This document shows positions 8,383 to 17,261 of a DNA stretch of 64,000 nucleotides, in pieces (positions within the stretch are counted from its first letter, which is position 1; every line of letters begins with the position of its first letter). The stretch is from Chlamydiales bacterium. GTDB taxonomy: Bacteria > Chlamydiota > Chlamydiia > Chlamydiales > JACKPQ01. The position numbers and the translations under genes are program-made. Where the stretch lies: the NCBI GenBank assembly GCA_024233435.1, contig JACKPQ010000001.1:372001-436000 (forward strand), given 5' to 3'. Under the pieces are notes generated by a model. It did no database searches, was not told where the DNA came from, and was given only the letters and a program-made list of their open reading frames with translations.

Positions 8383-9311
8383 TGTTTACCCCATATTTGA
8401 TTAAGTTTATTGCGATATTCTTCGACCAGATTGACATCGTAGTTTGCATTACAGATGCGCTCTACAAGCTGTTTATTGTACTCTTTGACAATAGAAGTTT
8501 GAGTTTTATCAAAGCGCTTAATTACCAGCGGCGCATTTGGATTTAGCGTCCAGGTATCTGTGAGCAGCATCCGTATTTCAGATGGGTATTGGCCGTTGCT
8601 ATACAGGTTTGACACCGTTTCGTTTTTACGAGGAGCGCTATTGGGAAAAGCTGCATAGCAATGGGCATCTGCAAAATCAAGCTTTGTTGTGTCAAAAATT
8701 TGCAGCAAGATGCCTCTGTCGTTTTTTAAAAGTGTTTTGCCCAACGCAAAAAGCTCATCAGCCAATTGATGATCGATTCCAAGAGCAGTAAAATAGAGTT
8801 TGATTTCATCTATGTGGTGTTGGGAAGGTTTGTAAGAGGTATTTGTGGTAAAATGCATACCTGGAGAATACCCAAAGCAATTGTGGTTTGCGTAAAGCGA
8901 TGGGGCAATGGGGAAAAGTTGATGCTCAATTTTGGAGTTAAAATAGACCTTCGGCAGAAAAGATTTAGCGACGTCTTCAAGGCTGCCAATGCGTTGATTA
9001 TAAAAGCCAGGGATGCATAAAAAATGAAAATTTTCAGGAACTTTTATTCCAACGATATTTTCAATCACGGCTTTAATGACATCTTGGTAAATGCGGTATT
9101 CTAAAGAGCTGCCATGATATCCAATAAATCCTTCTTTTTCATTGAGTATGATCTTGTCAAACAGCTCTTTATGGACAAAATTTGCAGAGTCTAAATACCA
9201 ATGGTACTTTATTTCAGATGGAGGATGCTTTTCAAGATATTGCATCGTAGGTGAGGCTGCATGCAAAAAAATGGTAGCACAAAATAGAGGTAAGCTACAG
9301 AACCTGATCAT
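8379..9311 (-). CDS. Secreted hypothetical protein, GYHGS paralogue 2
   Basis: A 310-aa protein with a signal peptide ending near HAA. The ATG at 9311 is chosen because GGGAGGT lies 5 nt upstream; a longer in-frame reading up to 9443 lacks support and overlaps the previous gene heavily. It is clearly paralogous to the gene just upstream: both share EGF/PGFxGYHGS...YRIYQD near residue 62-77, RGxLxQIFD, and a late RML-T---TLNPxxPLxIKR segment. The YHG[ST] motif followed by a Tyr-rich stretch resembles the H-Y-E strand of diphtheria-toxin-like ADP-ribosyltransferases. This copy also has Glu in SEIRMLL. Function is inferred weakly. Confidence 0.8.
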   Translation of the reverse strand: MIRFCSLPLFCATIFLHAASPTMQYLEKHPPSEIKYHWYLDSANFVHKELFDKIILNEKEGFIGYHGSSLEYRIYQDVIKAVIENIVGIKVPENFHFLCIPGFYNQRIGSLEDVAKSFLPKVYFNSKIEHQLFPIAPSLYANHNCFGYSPGMHFTTNTSYKPSQHHIDEIKLYFTALGIDHQLADELFALGKTLLKNDRGILLQIFDTTKLDFADAHCYAAFPNSAPRKNETVSNLYSNGQYPSEIRMLLTDTWTLNPNAPLVIKRFDKTQTSIVKEYNKQLVERICNANYDVNLVEEYRNKLNQIWGKQ

Positions 9312-10245
9312 CGATGACCTCCCAAGCACAAAAGAGCTCTTTGCGGTATTCTGCAACCTTTTCAGGATCTGGAGACAGCCCTTTAATGAAACTTCTAAGA
9401 GCCTGCTCATATTCCGCTGATACATTTGGATCCACTGTGTCATACCGCTTAATAATTAAGGGGGAAAATGGGTTTAACGTTCCATGATTAGTCATGAGCA
9501 TTCGGCATTGGTCATAAAACAAGGAAGGATCGTGGCCTTGATACAGAGATGATAATAAATGACCCTCCAGGCCCGTTGAACAAAGCTTATCAGAGAAATC
9601 ATGGAGGGGCGTATTTTGTGGGTGAAAGTGAGAGATGTCAAAAATTTGAAAAAGCACGCCCCTGTTTCCTTCCAAATAATCCTTCCCGATAGCAAATGCC
9701 TGATGGGCTAATGAGGTGTCGAGTCCTATTCTTTCAAATAGCCAGCCTAAATAAGCCTCCTGACTAGTAAGCGATGCAGAAGAGTTTGTAGAAAAGTAGT
9801 AATAAGAACAGCAGGCCATAAAGCGAAAATTTCCATAAAGGGCATAATTCATGCAGACGAAATGGGCCGGGTGATAGTTGGCCCATGCAGACCCATAGTC
9901 TTCAAGCGATGTATGGTGGTAGTCGGGATGGGCTGGTATTCTAAAAAAATGAAAATCTTCTCTTATGGGAATACATAGATGCTCTTCTAGGATTATACGG
10001 ATAATGTCTTGATAAATACGGTAATTCTGCGTGCTGCCATGGTAGCCGACAAATCCAGGTTCTTCTCGTTTCCATACTCTATCAAATAGGTTTCTATGGG
10101 CCATTGAAAGGCCACATTCTTTAAGCCCACTGGAGATAGTTTCCCATCCGTTAGCTTTGATATAACGCTCCGTAGGGCGTGTATACGGAATTTCGGCTCT
10201 GGCGCATACAAAGAAGAAAGCAGTGAAAATGAATAGACGAATCAT
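9295..10245 (-). CDS. Secreted hypothetical protein, GYHGS paralogue 1
   Basis: A 316-aa protein starting MIRLFIFTAFFFVCARAE, a Sec signal peptide. The ATG at 10245 has AAAGG 9 nt upstream; an earlier one at 10281 has a poorly spaced site. GYHGS is at about residues 67-71, followed by YRIYQDII, then FSTNSSAS, RGVLFQIFD and TLNPFSPLIIKRYD. It is the first gene of the operon with paralogue 2 (17-nt overlap) and the phospholipase D gene. In this copy the position matching paralogue 2's Glu (SEIRM) is Gln/Cys (DQCRM), so if they are ADP-ribosyltransferases this one may be inactive. Both may instead be an undescribed secreted family. Confidence 0.8.
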   Translation of the reverse strand: MIRLFIFTAFFFVCARAEIPYTRPTERYIKANGWETISSGLKECGLSMAHRNLFDRVWKREEPGFVGYHGSTQNYRIYQDIIRIILEEHLCIPIREDFHFFRIPAHPDYHHTSLEDYGSAWANYHPAHFVCMNYALYGNFRFMACCSYYYFSTNSSASLTSQEAYLGWLFERIGLDTSLAHQAFAIGKDYLEGNRGVLFQIFDISHFHPQNTPLHDFSDKLCSTGLEGHLLSSLYQGHDPSLFYDQCRMLMTNHGTLNPFSPLIIKRYDTVDPNVSAEYEQALRSFIKGLSPDPEKVAEYRKELFCAWEVIDDQVL

Positions 10246-10429
10246 GGATAACAACCTTTGTTTATCGTTATCCTTCAGCATTTTAATGTTCTAACTCTCT
10301 TGAAGTCAATAAAATAAAACATTAGCAAAACTATATAATAAATAATTTAATTAACTTATATTAAATAACTTGCGTTTTAATAGTTGTTAATTTAAAATAT
10401 CTACAATTAAGTATTAAAAGGTGTGTGAT
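10246..10429. promoter_or_regulatory. AT-rich divergent intergenic region
   Basis: Very AT-rich DNA, with runs of TATAATAAATAATTTAATT, separates the leftward GYHGS operon from the rightward Ppx/GppA gene. It must hold promoters for both, but no single -35/-10 pair stands out. Similar AT-rich leaders precede the genes at 12141, 26021 and 62389. Confidence 0.5.
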
Positions 10430-11929
10430 ATGTGTTTATTGGTTAATCGGCTTGTTAAGTCGGGCATTCAAATCGGGTGTGTTAGTAGCGGGTCTTTTTC
10501 GACTGGAATGCAGTTAACTCGTTATTCTCAAATGAGTTGCGAATCATTATCCAAGATGTATAATAAACCCAGCATAGCAAATTTTGCGCAGCTAAGCTAT
10601 CCCTTGCTAATGCTTGGCAGTTCGACTTTTTTTGGCCAATATGTTGGAATGCTCCACGATATTATCGAAATTGGCACGGATGTAAAGCAAATAGCTACCA
10701 AAAGCTACTCCCATAAGAAGGTGCTCCAAATTGGTGTAAACGTTTTGTCCTTAACAGCTCAAGCAACTGGACTAGCCCATTTAAGAGTGGCTTTGCTTGC
10801 AATCACAACCTTTAGTCATCTATACCAAGCTCGAGAGAACTTCAAAAATACGAACTACATAGAAGCAGCCACTTCGATTCTTTGTGCATCGATCCACTTA
10901 CATAAGAACAGAGAGTTTCTAGCAGATTATGCCAATCAGTGGAACGTAAAAGAAGTTGAGCCAGAATTAAGAAGCGAGGGCATTGAGCGCCGACTCGCAA
11001 TTGACGTCGGATCAGGTGGAACAAAAGTGATCATTGCTGATGTTGATACAAAAAATAACCGCATTGTGCAAATTGTGCATAAAACATCAATTCCTGTTGC
11101 TTATCAAAAAGATCTAGAAAATTCAAAAGACGGCTGCTTTAGCAAGCAAATTCAACAGCAGGGGCTTGAAACATTTGAGCAAATCAATGAACTTGCACGC
11201 CAGCATAGCGTAGATAGAGTGCACGCAGTTGCAACCGCCGCCTTTAGAACAAGCGAAAACGGGCAAGAGTTTGCTCAAACAGTACAAGAAAGAACTGGCA
11301 TCCATCTGCAGATCATTCCTCAACGTGAAGAAGGGGTATTGGCCTACGAAAGCGTAAAAGGTGCTGCTGATCTGCCTTCTGAAAATTATGTTTGTTGGGA
11401 TATTGGAACAGGTAGTTTTCAGATCACATCGCCAAGTGATCAAAAAGAATACGATGTCTACATGACAGAAACAGGTTCTGTGCCTTTTAAAAATCATGTG
11501 ATTAGCCATGCAAAAGGTCAAGATCCGACTCGTATTGAGACACCAAATCCACTCACTCCAGATGCCACAAAAAAAGCTGATAGCTATGCACGTGCAATTG
11601 GAAGGGCAGCCCTAAAGCCAATTAAAATCCGTGTAAAAGAAAACGTTGGAAGAGTGGTGGGAATTGGAAGGCTTTTTCAAAACTCTTTGTTGCCTTTAGC
11701 AGCAGGTGATGAGATCAAACGCAAGGACTTGCGCAAGTTCATTCGCAATGCACAAGGTAAAAGCGATGAAGACCTCAACAATCCTTTTGCAAGCGTAGAT
11801 GTTCCAAACGCGATTTTGGCCCTCGGCGTGATGAAAGCCTTGCATATTAAATCTATCCAAGTGAAAGAAGCGACATCAACAGAAGGGATCTTGCTCCACA
11901 AAGAGTATTGGGAGATGGGCAGTGCATAA
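10430..11929 (+). CDS. Ppx/GppA family phosphatase with an extra N-terminal domain
   Basis: The C-terminal two-thirds (from about residue 190) is an exopolyphosphatase/pppGpp-phosphatase fold of the ASKHA superfamily. It shows the phosphate-1 motif IDVGSGGTKVII, a central VHAVATAAFRTSENG, REEGVLAYESV, and the phosphate-2 motif WDIGTGSFQ. The first ~185 residues are helical and partly hydrophobic (LSYPLLMLGSSTFFGQYVG, LRVALLAITTFSHLY) and are not part of the family. They could be a membrane or targeting domain. The ATG at 10430 follows AAAAGG by 8 nt; a GTG at 10421 is less likely. It stands alone. The substrate (polyphosphate or ppGpp) is undetermined. Confidence 0.85.
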   Translation: MCLLVNRLVKSGIQIGCVSSGSFSTGMQLTRYSQMSCESLSKMYNKPSIANFAQLSYPLLMLGSSTFFGQYVGMLHDIIEIGTDVKQIATKSYSHKKVLQIGVNVLSLTAQATGLAHLRVALLAITTFSHLYQARENFKNTNYIEAATSILCASIHLHKNREFLADYANQWNVKEVEPELRSEGIERRLAIDVGSGGTKVIIADVDTKNNRIVQIVHKTSIPVAYQKDLENSKDGCFSKQIQQQGLETFEQINELARQHSVDRVHAVATAAFRTSENGQEFAQTVQERTGIHLQIIPQREEGVLAYESVKGAADLPSENYVCWDIGTGSFQITSPSDQKEYDVYMTETGSVPFKNHVISHAKGQDPTRIETPNPLTPDATKKADSYARAIGRAALKPIKIRVKENVGRVVGIGRLFQNSLLPLAAGDEIKRKDLRKFIRNAQGKSDEDLNNPFASVDVPNAILALGVMKALHIKSIQVKEATSTEGILLHKEYWEMGSA

Positions 11930-11944
11930 CCTGAGTTCAGGTTA
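11927..11944. terminator. Stem-loop at the end of the Ppx/GppA gene
   Basis: An 8-bp inverted repeat, TAACCTGA and TCAGGTTA separated by 2 nt, begins at the stop codon. It is not followed by a clear T-run, so intrinsic termination is uncertain. The rest of the ~200-bp spacer to the next gene is AT-rich with no other gene. Confidence 0.35.
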
Positions 11945-12140
11945 ACAGTCTATGGATTGCTTGAATTTAGAGGGCTTCAGACTGGGGCTTCTCTTTTTGC
12001 AGAAGTGAAGTCTCATTGTCATAATTTACATTCATTCTTTTAATATTAATAAAACATTTTTACAATTTGAATTATTATGATTTTAATGCATAATATAAGC
12101 AGTTGAATTAATGTAAAATAACATTTTGGAGAGAAACACG

Positions 12141-12662
12141 ATGGCTACACCAGTAAATGGGTCTAATAAGGGATTAATAATCGGTCATGGTGATCAGGAA
12201 AACACTGTCGATGTTGTCACTAAACTAGTGAATGCAGCAATTGGTCAATCCTTGCTATCAAAAAAGAAGGGCACTCCTAACGTGAACCCCATTAGGGCGA
12301 TCCGCAATGCCGCTACTGGCCTAACAAATGTGAGTAAAGCACTATCTGTAGTTGGAAGCGATGATTTGATGAATGCTGTGTATCTAAGGCAAACTGAAAA
12401 AGTGCCCTCATTTTTAGAAGGTGAGAACAATAAACGTGAATTGCTCATACAGACAGCTATTCGCATTTCCACAAATACCCGTGATCGGGACGGAGTAAAT
12501 TTGTTTGCTAATGAGTATAAAACAACAGCGGCTGAAATAGACGTAAGGGATTATTATGACGAAGATGACGAAGATGACGAGGGTAACGAAGAGAACGAAG
12601 GTGGGATGAATGCTCTATGTTGTGCCGCGCTTGCTCCTTTTTTACAATTGAAATTTTTGTAA
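12141..12662 (+). CDS. Hypothetical protein sharing its N-terminus with the next (ankyrin) gene
   Basis: A 173-aa product. Residues 1 to about 80 align with the N-terminus of the ankyrin protein that follows: MATPVNGS versus MATSVQGS, then NVNPIRAIRNAATGLTNVSKAL versus QVNPIRTIRNVASGLTDVSHAL, and VYLR. The remainder is unrelated: an acidic run rich in Asp/Glu and a short hydrophobic C-terminus. The ATG follows GGAGAG by 7 nt. It looks like a tandem duplicate that lost its ankyrin repeats, or an independent protein using the same N-terminal module, perhaps a secretion or targeting signal. There are 37 bp to the next gene. Confidence 0.7.
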   Translation: MATPVNGSNKGLIIGHGDQENTVDVVTKLVNAAIGQSLLSKKKGTPNVNPIRAIRNAATGLTNVSKALSVVGSDDLMNAVYLRQTEKVPSFLEGENNKRELLIQTAIRISTNTRDRDGVNLFANEYKTTAAEIDVRDYYDEDDEDDEGNEENEGGMNALCCAALAPFLQLKFL

Positions 12663-12699
12663 AATATAACAAAGTTAAGATAATGAATTACGGAGAAAA

Positions 12700-14382
12700 A
12701 TGATGGCTACATCAGTACAGGGATCAAAAAGAGAGGCAATAAATCCTCAGGAAGATCAAAAAAAAACTAACAACGTTGTCGCCAAGCTGGCAACTACAGC
12801 GGTTGCTAGACGCAGGATTCCAGGAAAACAATGTACCCTTCAGGTGAATCCCATTAGGACGATTCGCAACGTCGCGTCTGGCCTAACAGATGTGAGCCAC
12901 GCCCTACGTGCAGCGAGTCTTGATCCGGTAAAGGGCGTATATCTAAGACCACTTTACGACACACGATCGTTGCTAGAAACTAAGAAATCTGAGTTGAGTG
13001 CAGGTGACTTTAGTTTTCTGCGCGGAATAGCTCTACACTTTGCTTCAAGCGATGGTTATGCGACAGAAGTGATGTTGCTTCGTGAACATGGAGAGAAAGC
13101 GCAGAATACCGAGTTTGGTGGAAATAGCCTATTGCACTATGCTGCTGAAAGCGGTCAGGTTAAATTGGTTCGCTTCTTTCTTAACAAGGGAGCAGAGAAA
13201 AATGCTCGTAATCAAAACGGAGAAACTCCGCTCCACCAGGCAGCGCGCAACGGGCATATAAGAGTGGTGCGTTTGTTTTTGAAAGAGGGGGCTAATGTGA
13301 ATGAGCTTAATAAATTTAAAGCCACTCCTTTGCACCTTGCTGCTGAAAATAATCAGGTTGAAATGGTCCGTTTCCTTCTTAATAATCAAGCTAAAGTAAA
13401 TGCTCGTAATCAAATCGGAGAAACTCCGCTCTACCGCGCAGCTTGTAAAGGTGGTATTGGAGTGGTGCGTTTGCTTCTTGAGAGTGGAGCGAATGTAGAG
13501 GAAAAGACAGGCTCAAAGCTTACTCCATTGCATGCGGCTGCGCGCTGCCAGGAAGATCCTAAAATAGCGAAGTTGCTTATTGACCGCTGTGCAAACATAG
13601 AAGCGACTGATGAACATGGATTAACACCGCTTCACTATGCTGCTGAAAGTGCAAGAGGTCAGATTGTGCGTTATTTGGTTAGAGCAGGAGCGGAAATAGA
13701 TCAAGCGGACAATAATGGATTGACTGCATTGCATCACCTAGCCAATAAAGGCGCACGGGAGGATATAGAATTTCTCATCGCAAAAGGGGCAAAGGTTAAC
13801 AAGGTCGACTCTTTCGGGAGAACTCCGATGCACTACGCAGCTGGAATGAGTAATGTGGAAGCGGTGCGCTTATTGATTGAAAAAGGATTAGATGTAAATA
13901 CAGTCGATAAAAGAGGAAGGACTCCTCTACACCATGTTGCGGAGCGGCGATTGCCTCTTAGGCTGGAGCAGAGTGTTGTTGTAGCGTGTAAGAGAGAGAT
14001 TGCGGGTCTGCTCATTGAAAAAGGGGCGCAAGTAAACCAGGGCGATGAGAACGGATTGACCTCGTTGCACTATGCTGCGCAAAGTGGCTGCTGGGAGATT
14101 ATGGATTTGCTTATCCGTACTGGAGCAGATGTAAGTGCCAAGGATACGATTGGGTCAACTCCTCTGCATCGTGCTGTGGGGTTTGGAGACCTTCTTGGTG
14201 TTGAGTTGGCTAATATTCAGCTGTTAATCGATAATGGTGCAGATTGTAAGGCAGTCATCCATCGCGGTAAACATGTTGGCAAAGCGCCTATTGATTTTCT
14301 AGCTCCGAGCAGTCCCATTGGTTCTATATTTGAGGAAAAAAGAGCTGCTATTTATGAGTATCTTCAAGGAAAGATGAGTTGA
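12700..14382 (+). CDS. Ankyrin-repeat protein
   Basis: A 560-aa protein. After a ~80-residue N-terminal module shared with the previous gene come about eleven ankyrin repeats (roughly residues 140-530) of the form GxTPLHxAAxxGxxxxVRxLLxxGAxVN, for example GETPLHQAARNGHIRVVRLF and GLTPLHYAAES. Repeat 9 has an insertion of about 13 residues. CGGAGA lies before the ATG. There is no signal peptide or membrane helix. Ankyrin arrays mediate protein-protein contacts and, in intracellular bacteria, are frequent in secreted host-directed proteins, so an effector role is a reasonable inference but not shown by the sequence. Confidence 0.93.
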   Translation: MMATSVQGSKREAINPQEDQKKTNNVVAKLATTAVARRRIPGKQCTLQVNPIRTIRNVASGLTDVSHALRAASLDPVKGVYLRPLYDTRSLLETKKSELSAGDFSFLRGIALHFASSDGYATEVMLLREHGEKAQNTEFGGNSLLHYAAESGQVKLVRFFLNKGAEKNARNQNGETPLHQAARNGHIRVVRLFLKEGANVNELNKFKATPLHLAAENNQVEMVRFLLNNQAKVNARNQIGETPLYRAACKGGIGVVRLLLESGANVEEKTGSKLTPLHAAARCQEDPKIAKLLIDRCANIEATDEHGLTPLHYAAESARGQIVRYLVRAGAEIDQADNNGLTALHHLANKGAREDIEFLIAKGAKVNKVDSFGRTPMHYAAGMSNVEAVRLLIEKGLDVNTVDKRGRTPLHHVAERRLPLRLEQSVVVACKREIAGLLIEKGAQVNQGDENGLTSLHYAAQSGCWEIMDLLIRTGADVSAKDTIGSTPLHRAVGFGDLLGVELANIQLLIDNGADCKAVIHRGKHVGKAPIDFLAPSSPIGSIFEEKRAAIYEYLQGKMS

Positions 14383-14449
14383 GCTTCAACGAAGTTCTTG
14401 TCTATTAAAGGTAAATTACGTACCCTTCTGCCAAAAAAATGGAGGTACA

Positions 14450-16540
14450 ATGGTTTATCCCGCAACATTAAGGTCCAGATTAGGAAGTCCCCCGCCTGAA
14501 AATTCTGTAAATCAGCAGGAGGAAGACAGGCCATCTGTTGACGATTTGACGAAAAGAATCATAGCTGTGGCTTTTATCTGTCTTTTGATAACCGCTGCTT
14601 GCTTTTTGATGTTGCCTCCAATTGCGCCGAGAGGGGCTGATCAATCGACTTCTATCTCAGTGGCTACGGGAGCAGATCAGGTCACTAATCAGCGGGAGGT
14701 GGTCGAGCCTGTAGGCAATGGTACAGCTGTCGAGCAGGTCAACAGAGTTGTTATTGATCAGCAGTACCCTTCTGTGCGTGCAATAGCAGACAATTATCAC
14801 CCTCATCTTCTAAAAACAACACTCGTGCGGCTAGTTTTGAAAGGTATTTCAGAAGTTGAGTTTGATGAAGCAATAAAGATTGCTTACCAAAAAGGTTTAA
14901 CAGGGGTTGTCGCTCTATTAAACCGACTTCGGGACCCCGCTGTTTGCCTTTTTGAAGCAGGGCAGCTGCAATGGGATGATGAGCAAGAGTTTTACCAGTT
15001 GCGACAAGCCTACATTGATAGGCACCTAGAATCCCTTGCTGATGTGCGTTTTTTGAGAATGTATTTAGGCAGGCGAGGGTTAGACTTTAGTAGCTTGAGC
15101 ACAGAAGATATTCGCTTAGCAGCAGCAGAAGTGAAACAACGCCTGGGAGAAGTTGATGTTTTGAATTTATGTGGAGCTTCACAAATACTAGTTACAGATG
15201 TTTTAGCCCATTTAAATCCGCGAAGAGTGCTCATTGATGCTTCTCAAGCTCATCACCTCATCCCAAGGGCGCCTACATCTTCACCGCCCTCAAGGAAAGA
15301 GCTTGAGGTTTCGTTACACAAAAAGCTAAATGTTCAGGTGTCAATTGCCCAATACAGTGAAAACGACCAAGCAGGCAGCGCTCAAAGCGTATACGCTAAT
15401 TCGCCTATGTCAAATTTTAAGTTTTTTGAAAACCTCGGAAACCAACGTATAGAGCGTTTGCATGTATCGGGAGATACTGTTGACCAAATAACTCTGTTAT
15501 CTGACAAGCTAACGGATTCACATGTCAACTACTTGAAAATTGCTGGTCAGAAAATTATAGACGATTTTTCCATGCAAATTCTGGTCAAAGCCCTTACTAA
15601 AACGCCCAGTCTGTACTGCTTAGATCTTTCTCAAAAAGTACTCACGCCAGAAGCTATGTACACGTTAATGGAAGCTCTGCCTGCAACAGGCATTAGAGAG
15701 CTTAAGTTAGCGTTCGCTAAGGGTGAGGCGTCTACTCAAATGAATCTCCTTGCTAGAAAACTCGATCAATTGCCGCTTTTAGAGCTTGAGCTGTTTGCCC
15801 CATATGATCAAAAGCAGTCAATCAACGTATTGGCAAGTAGCATAGCATCATCGCGCTTAGTAAGCCTAAGGTGTCAGAGTTGTAGCATGGGTTCAAGAGA
15901 AGACATGTTAGCTTTTTGGGGCGGTATTGCTAATTCCAATTTGCGTGCTGTTAGCCTTATAAATTCGGATGTAGCTGACCGTGAATCGCTGACAAGAGTT
16001 GTTGATTCGATCATGCGTTCCAGATTGAGGCATATCAATCTAAAGGGCTCCTTTGCAAACTTTGTTCGCACAGAATACAAAGGTGGAAAAAATATTTTAT
16101 CGAAATTAGATCCTGGGTTTAGTCAATTTAAGAGAGTTCTTTTCAAACCTCAAATTGAATCTATAAACTTGTCAGGGGCGCCTGTTACTGACGAATTTTT
16201 AAGTATCCATGATGATGTTATTTATTCCTACTCGAGATCTCCTGACCTGTATGGTGCCATGCATTCCTCCTTGAGATCTCTCGACCTTTCAGTTAGCGGG
16301 GACCACCTCACGTATAAGGTTAGTCATTCAGGTGTTACGGCTTTTGCAAACCGTTTCAGGTTCTTAAGGTTGAATTATCTTAATTTTAAGGGGCACAAAC
16401 TAGAAGATTCAAGTTCACAAGCTCTTGTACGCGCAGCCGTAGATGCCAATATTGAGTTTTTAGGCATTACCTTTCAAAATTCACAAAATGTTTGGGCTAG
16501 GGGATTTCTAGAAGACAAACAGATTAAGCTTTTAACCTGA
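14450..16540 (+). CDS. Membrane-anchored LRR-like protein
   Basis: A 696-aa protein with one hydrophobic segment at about residues 37-55 (IIAVAFICLLITAACFLML), preceded by a short hydrophilic N-terminus, so a signal-anchor or inclusion-membrane-type topology. The C-terminal half contains irregular leucine-rich repeats (NLRAVSLINSDVADRESL, IESINLSGAPVTDEFLSI, LNYLNFKGHKLEDSS) of the RI-like type. GGAGGT lies 4 nt before the ATG, a strong site. Follows the ankyrin gene by 67 bp. A candidate host-interaction protein by domain type; no specific family recognised. Confidence 0.8.
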   Translation: MVYPATLRSRLGSPPPENSVNQQEEDRPSVDDLTKRIIAVAFICLLITAACFLMLPPIAPRGADQSTSISVATGADQVTNQREVVEPVGNGTAVEQVNRVVIDQQYPSVRAIADNYHPHLLKTTLVRLVLKGISEVEFDEAIKIAYQKGLTGVVALLNRLRDPAVCLFEAGQLQWDDEQEFYQLRQAYIDRHLESLADVRFLRMYLGRRGLDFSSLSTEDIRLAAAEVKQRLGEVDVLNLCGASQILVTDVLAHLNPRRVLIDASQAHHLIPRAPTSSPPSRKELEVSLHKKLNVQVSIAQYSENDQAGSAQSVYANSPMSNFKFFENLGNQRIERLHVSGDTVDQITLLSDKLTDSHVNYLKIAGQKIIDDFSMQILVKALTKTPSLYCLDLSQKVLTPEAMYTLMEALPATGIRELKLAFAKGEASTQMNLLARKLDQLPLLELELFAPYDQKQSINVLASSIASSRLVSLRCQSCSMGSREDMLAFWGGIANSNLRAVSLINSDVADRESLTRVVDSIMRSRLRHINLKGSFANFVRTEYKGGKNILSKLDPGFSQFKRVLFKPQIESINLSGAPVTDEFLSIHDDVIYSYSRSPDLYGAMHSSLRSLDLSVSGDHLTYKVSHSGVTAFANRFRFLRLNYLNFKGHKLEDSSSQALVRAAVDANIEFLGITFQNSQNVWARGFLEDKQIKLLT

Positions 16541-16598
16541 GCTTATACCAATTCTGTGAAATAAATTTAAGCCGCGAAATAGACATTAATTCGGTATA

Positions 16599-17261
16599 TT
16601 ATAAGCAGGCGGTTAAATAACTGCAGGCGACGATGGCTGCGGTTTCTGCACGCAGTGTCAGCGGGTGGAGTGTGACGGGGGTAGCTTGTAGCTGCTTCTC
16701 TTCGTGGGCGCTCCAACCTGCTTCAGGACCAATGTAAAGCCGCTTTACATGGGTGTTAAGAAGGTGGGGAGGATTTCCCTTTAGAGTTGCGTAGGCGGCA
16801 TCTTTTAAGATGGGCACCTTTGAATGAATGTGAAGCGTAGGCAGATAGAGACGACCGCATTGTTTTGTCGCTGCAATGATGATGTTGTGCAAACGCTGCA
16901 GATTGTTGTCTGATAGGTGATCACGCTCTGATTTTTCTGCAGGAAAGAGGTGGAAATCTGTGATACCAAGTTCTGTGCATTTTTCAATGACAAGTTCGAG
17001 TTTTGGTTGTTTGATGAAGCTTTGCGCTAGGGTTGTTTCTGGTGGGGGATTGTGGTGCTGTTTTTTAGAGAGGGCAATTTGCGCACTTTTTTTATCGATG
17101 GCTAAAACGGTCCCATGGGCAAGCGTTCCTTTGCCATCGATGAGCTCAAGGACGCTGCCCTCATGAGCGCGCATGACCTTGAAAAGATGGCTATGCTCAT
17201 CACCTGTAATGGTGATCTCAGCGGGGTTTAGATCTGAGTGAAAGAAGCGGTTATGGGGCAC
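16599..17261 (-). CDS. rsmE: 16S rRNA m3U1498 methyltransferase RsmE
   Basis: SPOUT-fold SAM-dependent methyltransferase that methylates U1498 of 16S rRNA. It starts MPHNRFF. Family motifs include HLFKVMR, KLELVIEKCTELGI, YIGPEAGWSAHE and the C-terminal knot LRAETAAIVA. At 220 aa it is slightly shorter than the E. coli enzyme. It is the last gene of a leftward operon, overlapping the acyltransferase gene by 11 nt. Confidence 0.95.
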   Translation of the reverse strand: MPHNRFFHSDLNPAEITITGDEHSHLFKVMRAHEGSVLELIDGKGTLAHGTVLAIDKKSAQIALSKKQHHNPPPETTLAQSFIKQPKLELVIEKCTELGITDFHLFPAEKSERDHLSDNNLQRLHNIIIAATKQCGRLYLPTLHIHSKVPILKDAAYATLKGNPPHLLNTHVKRLYIGPEAGWSAHEEKQLQATPVTLHPLTLRAETAAIVACSYLTACL

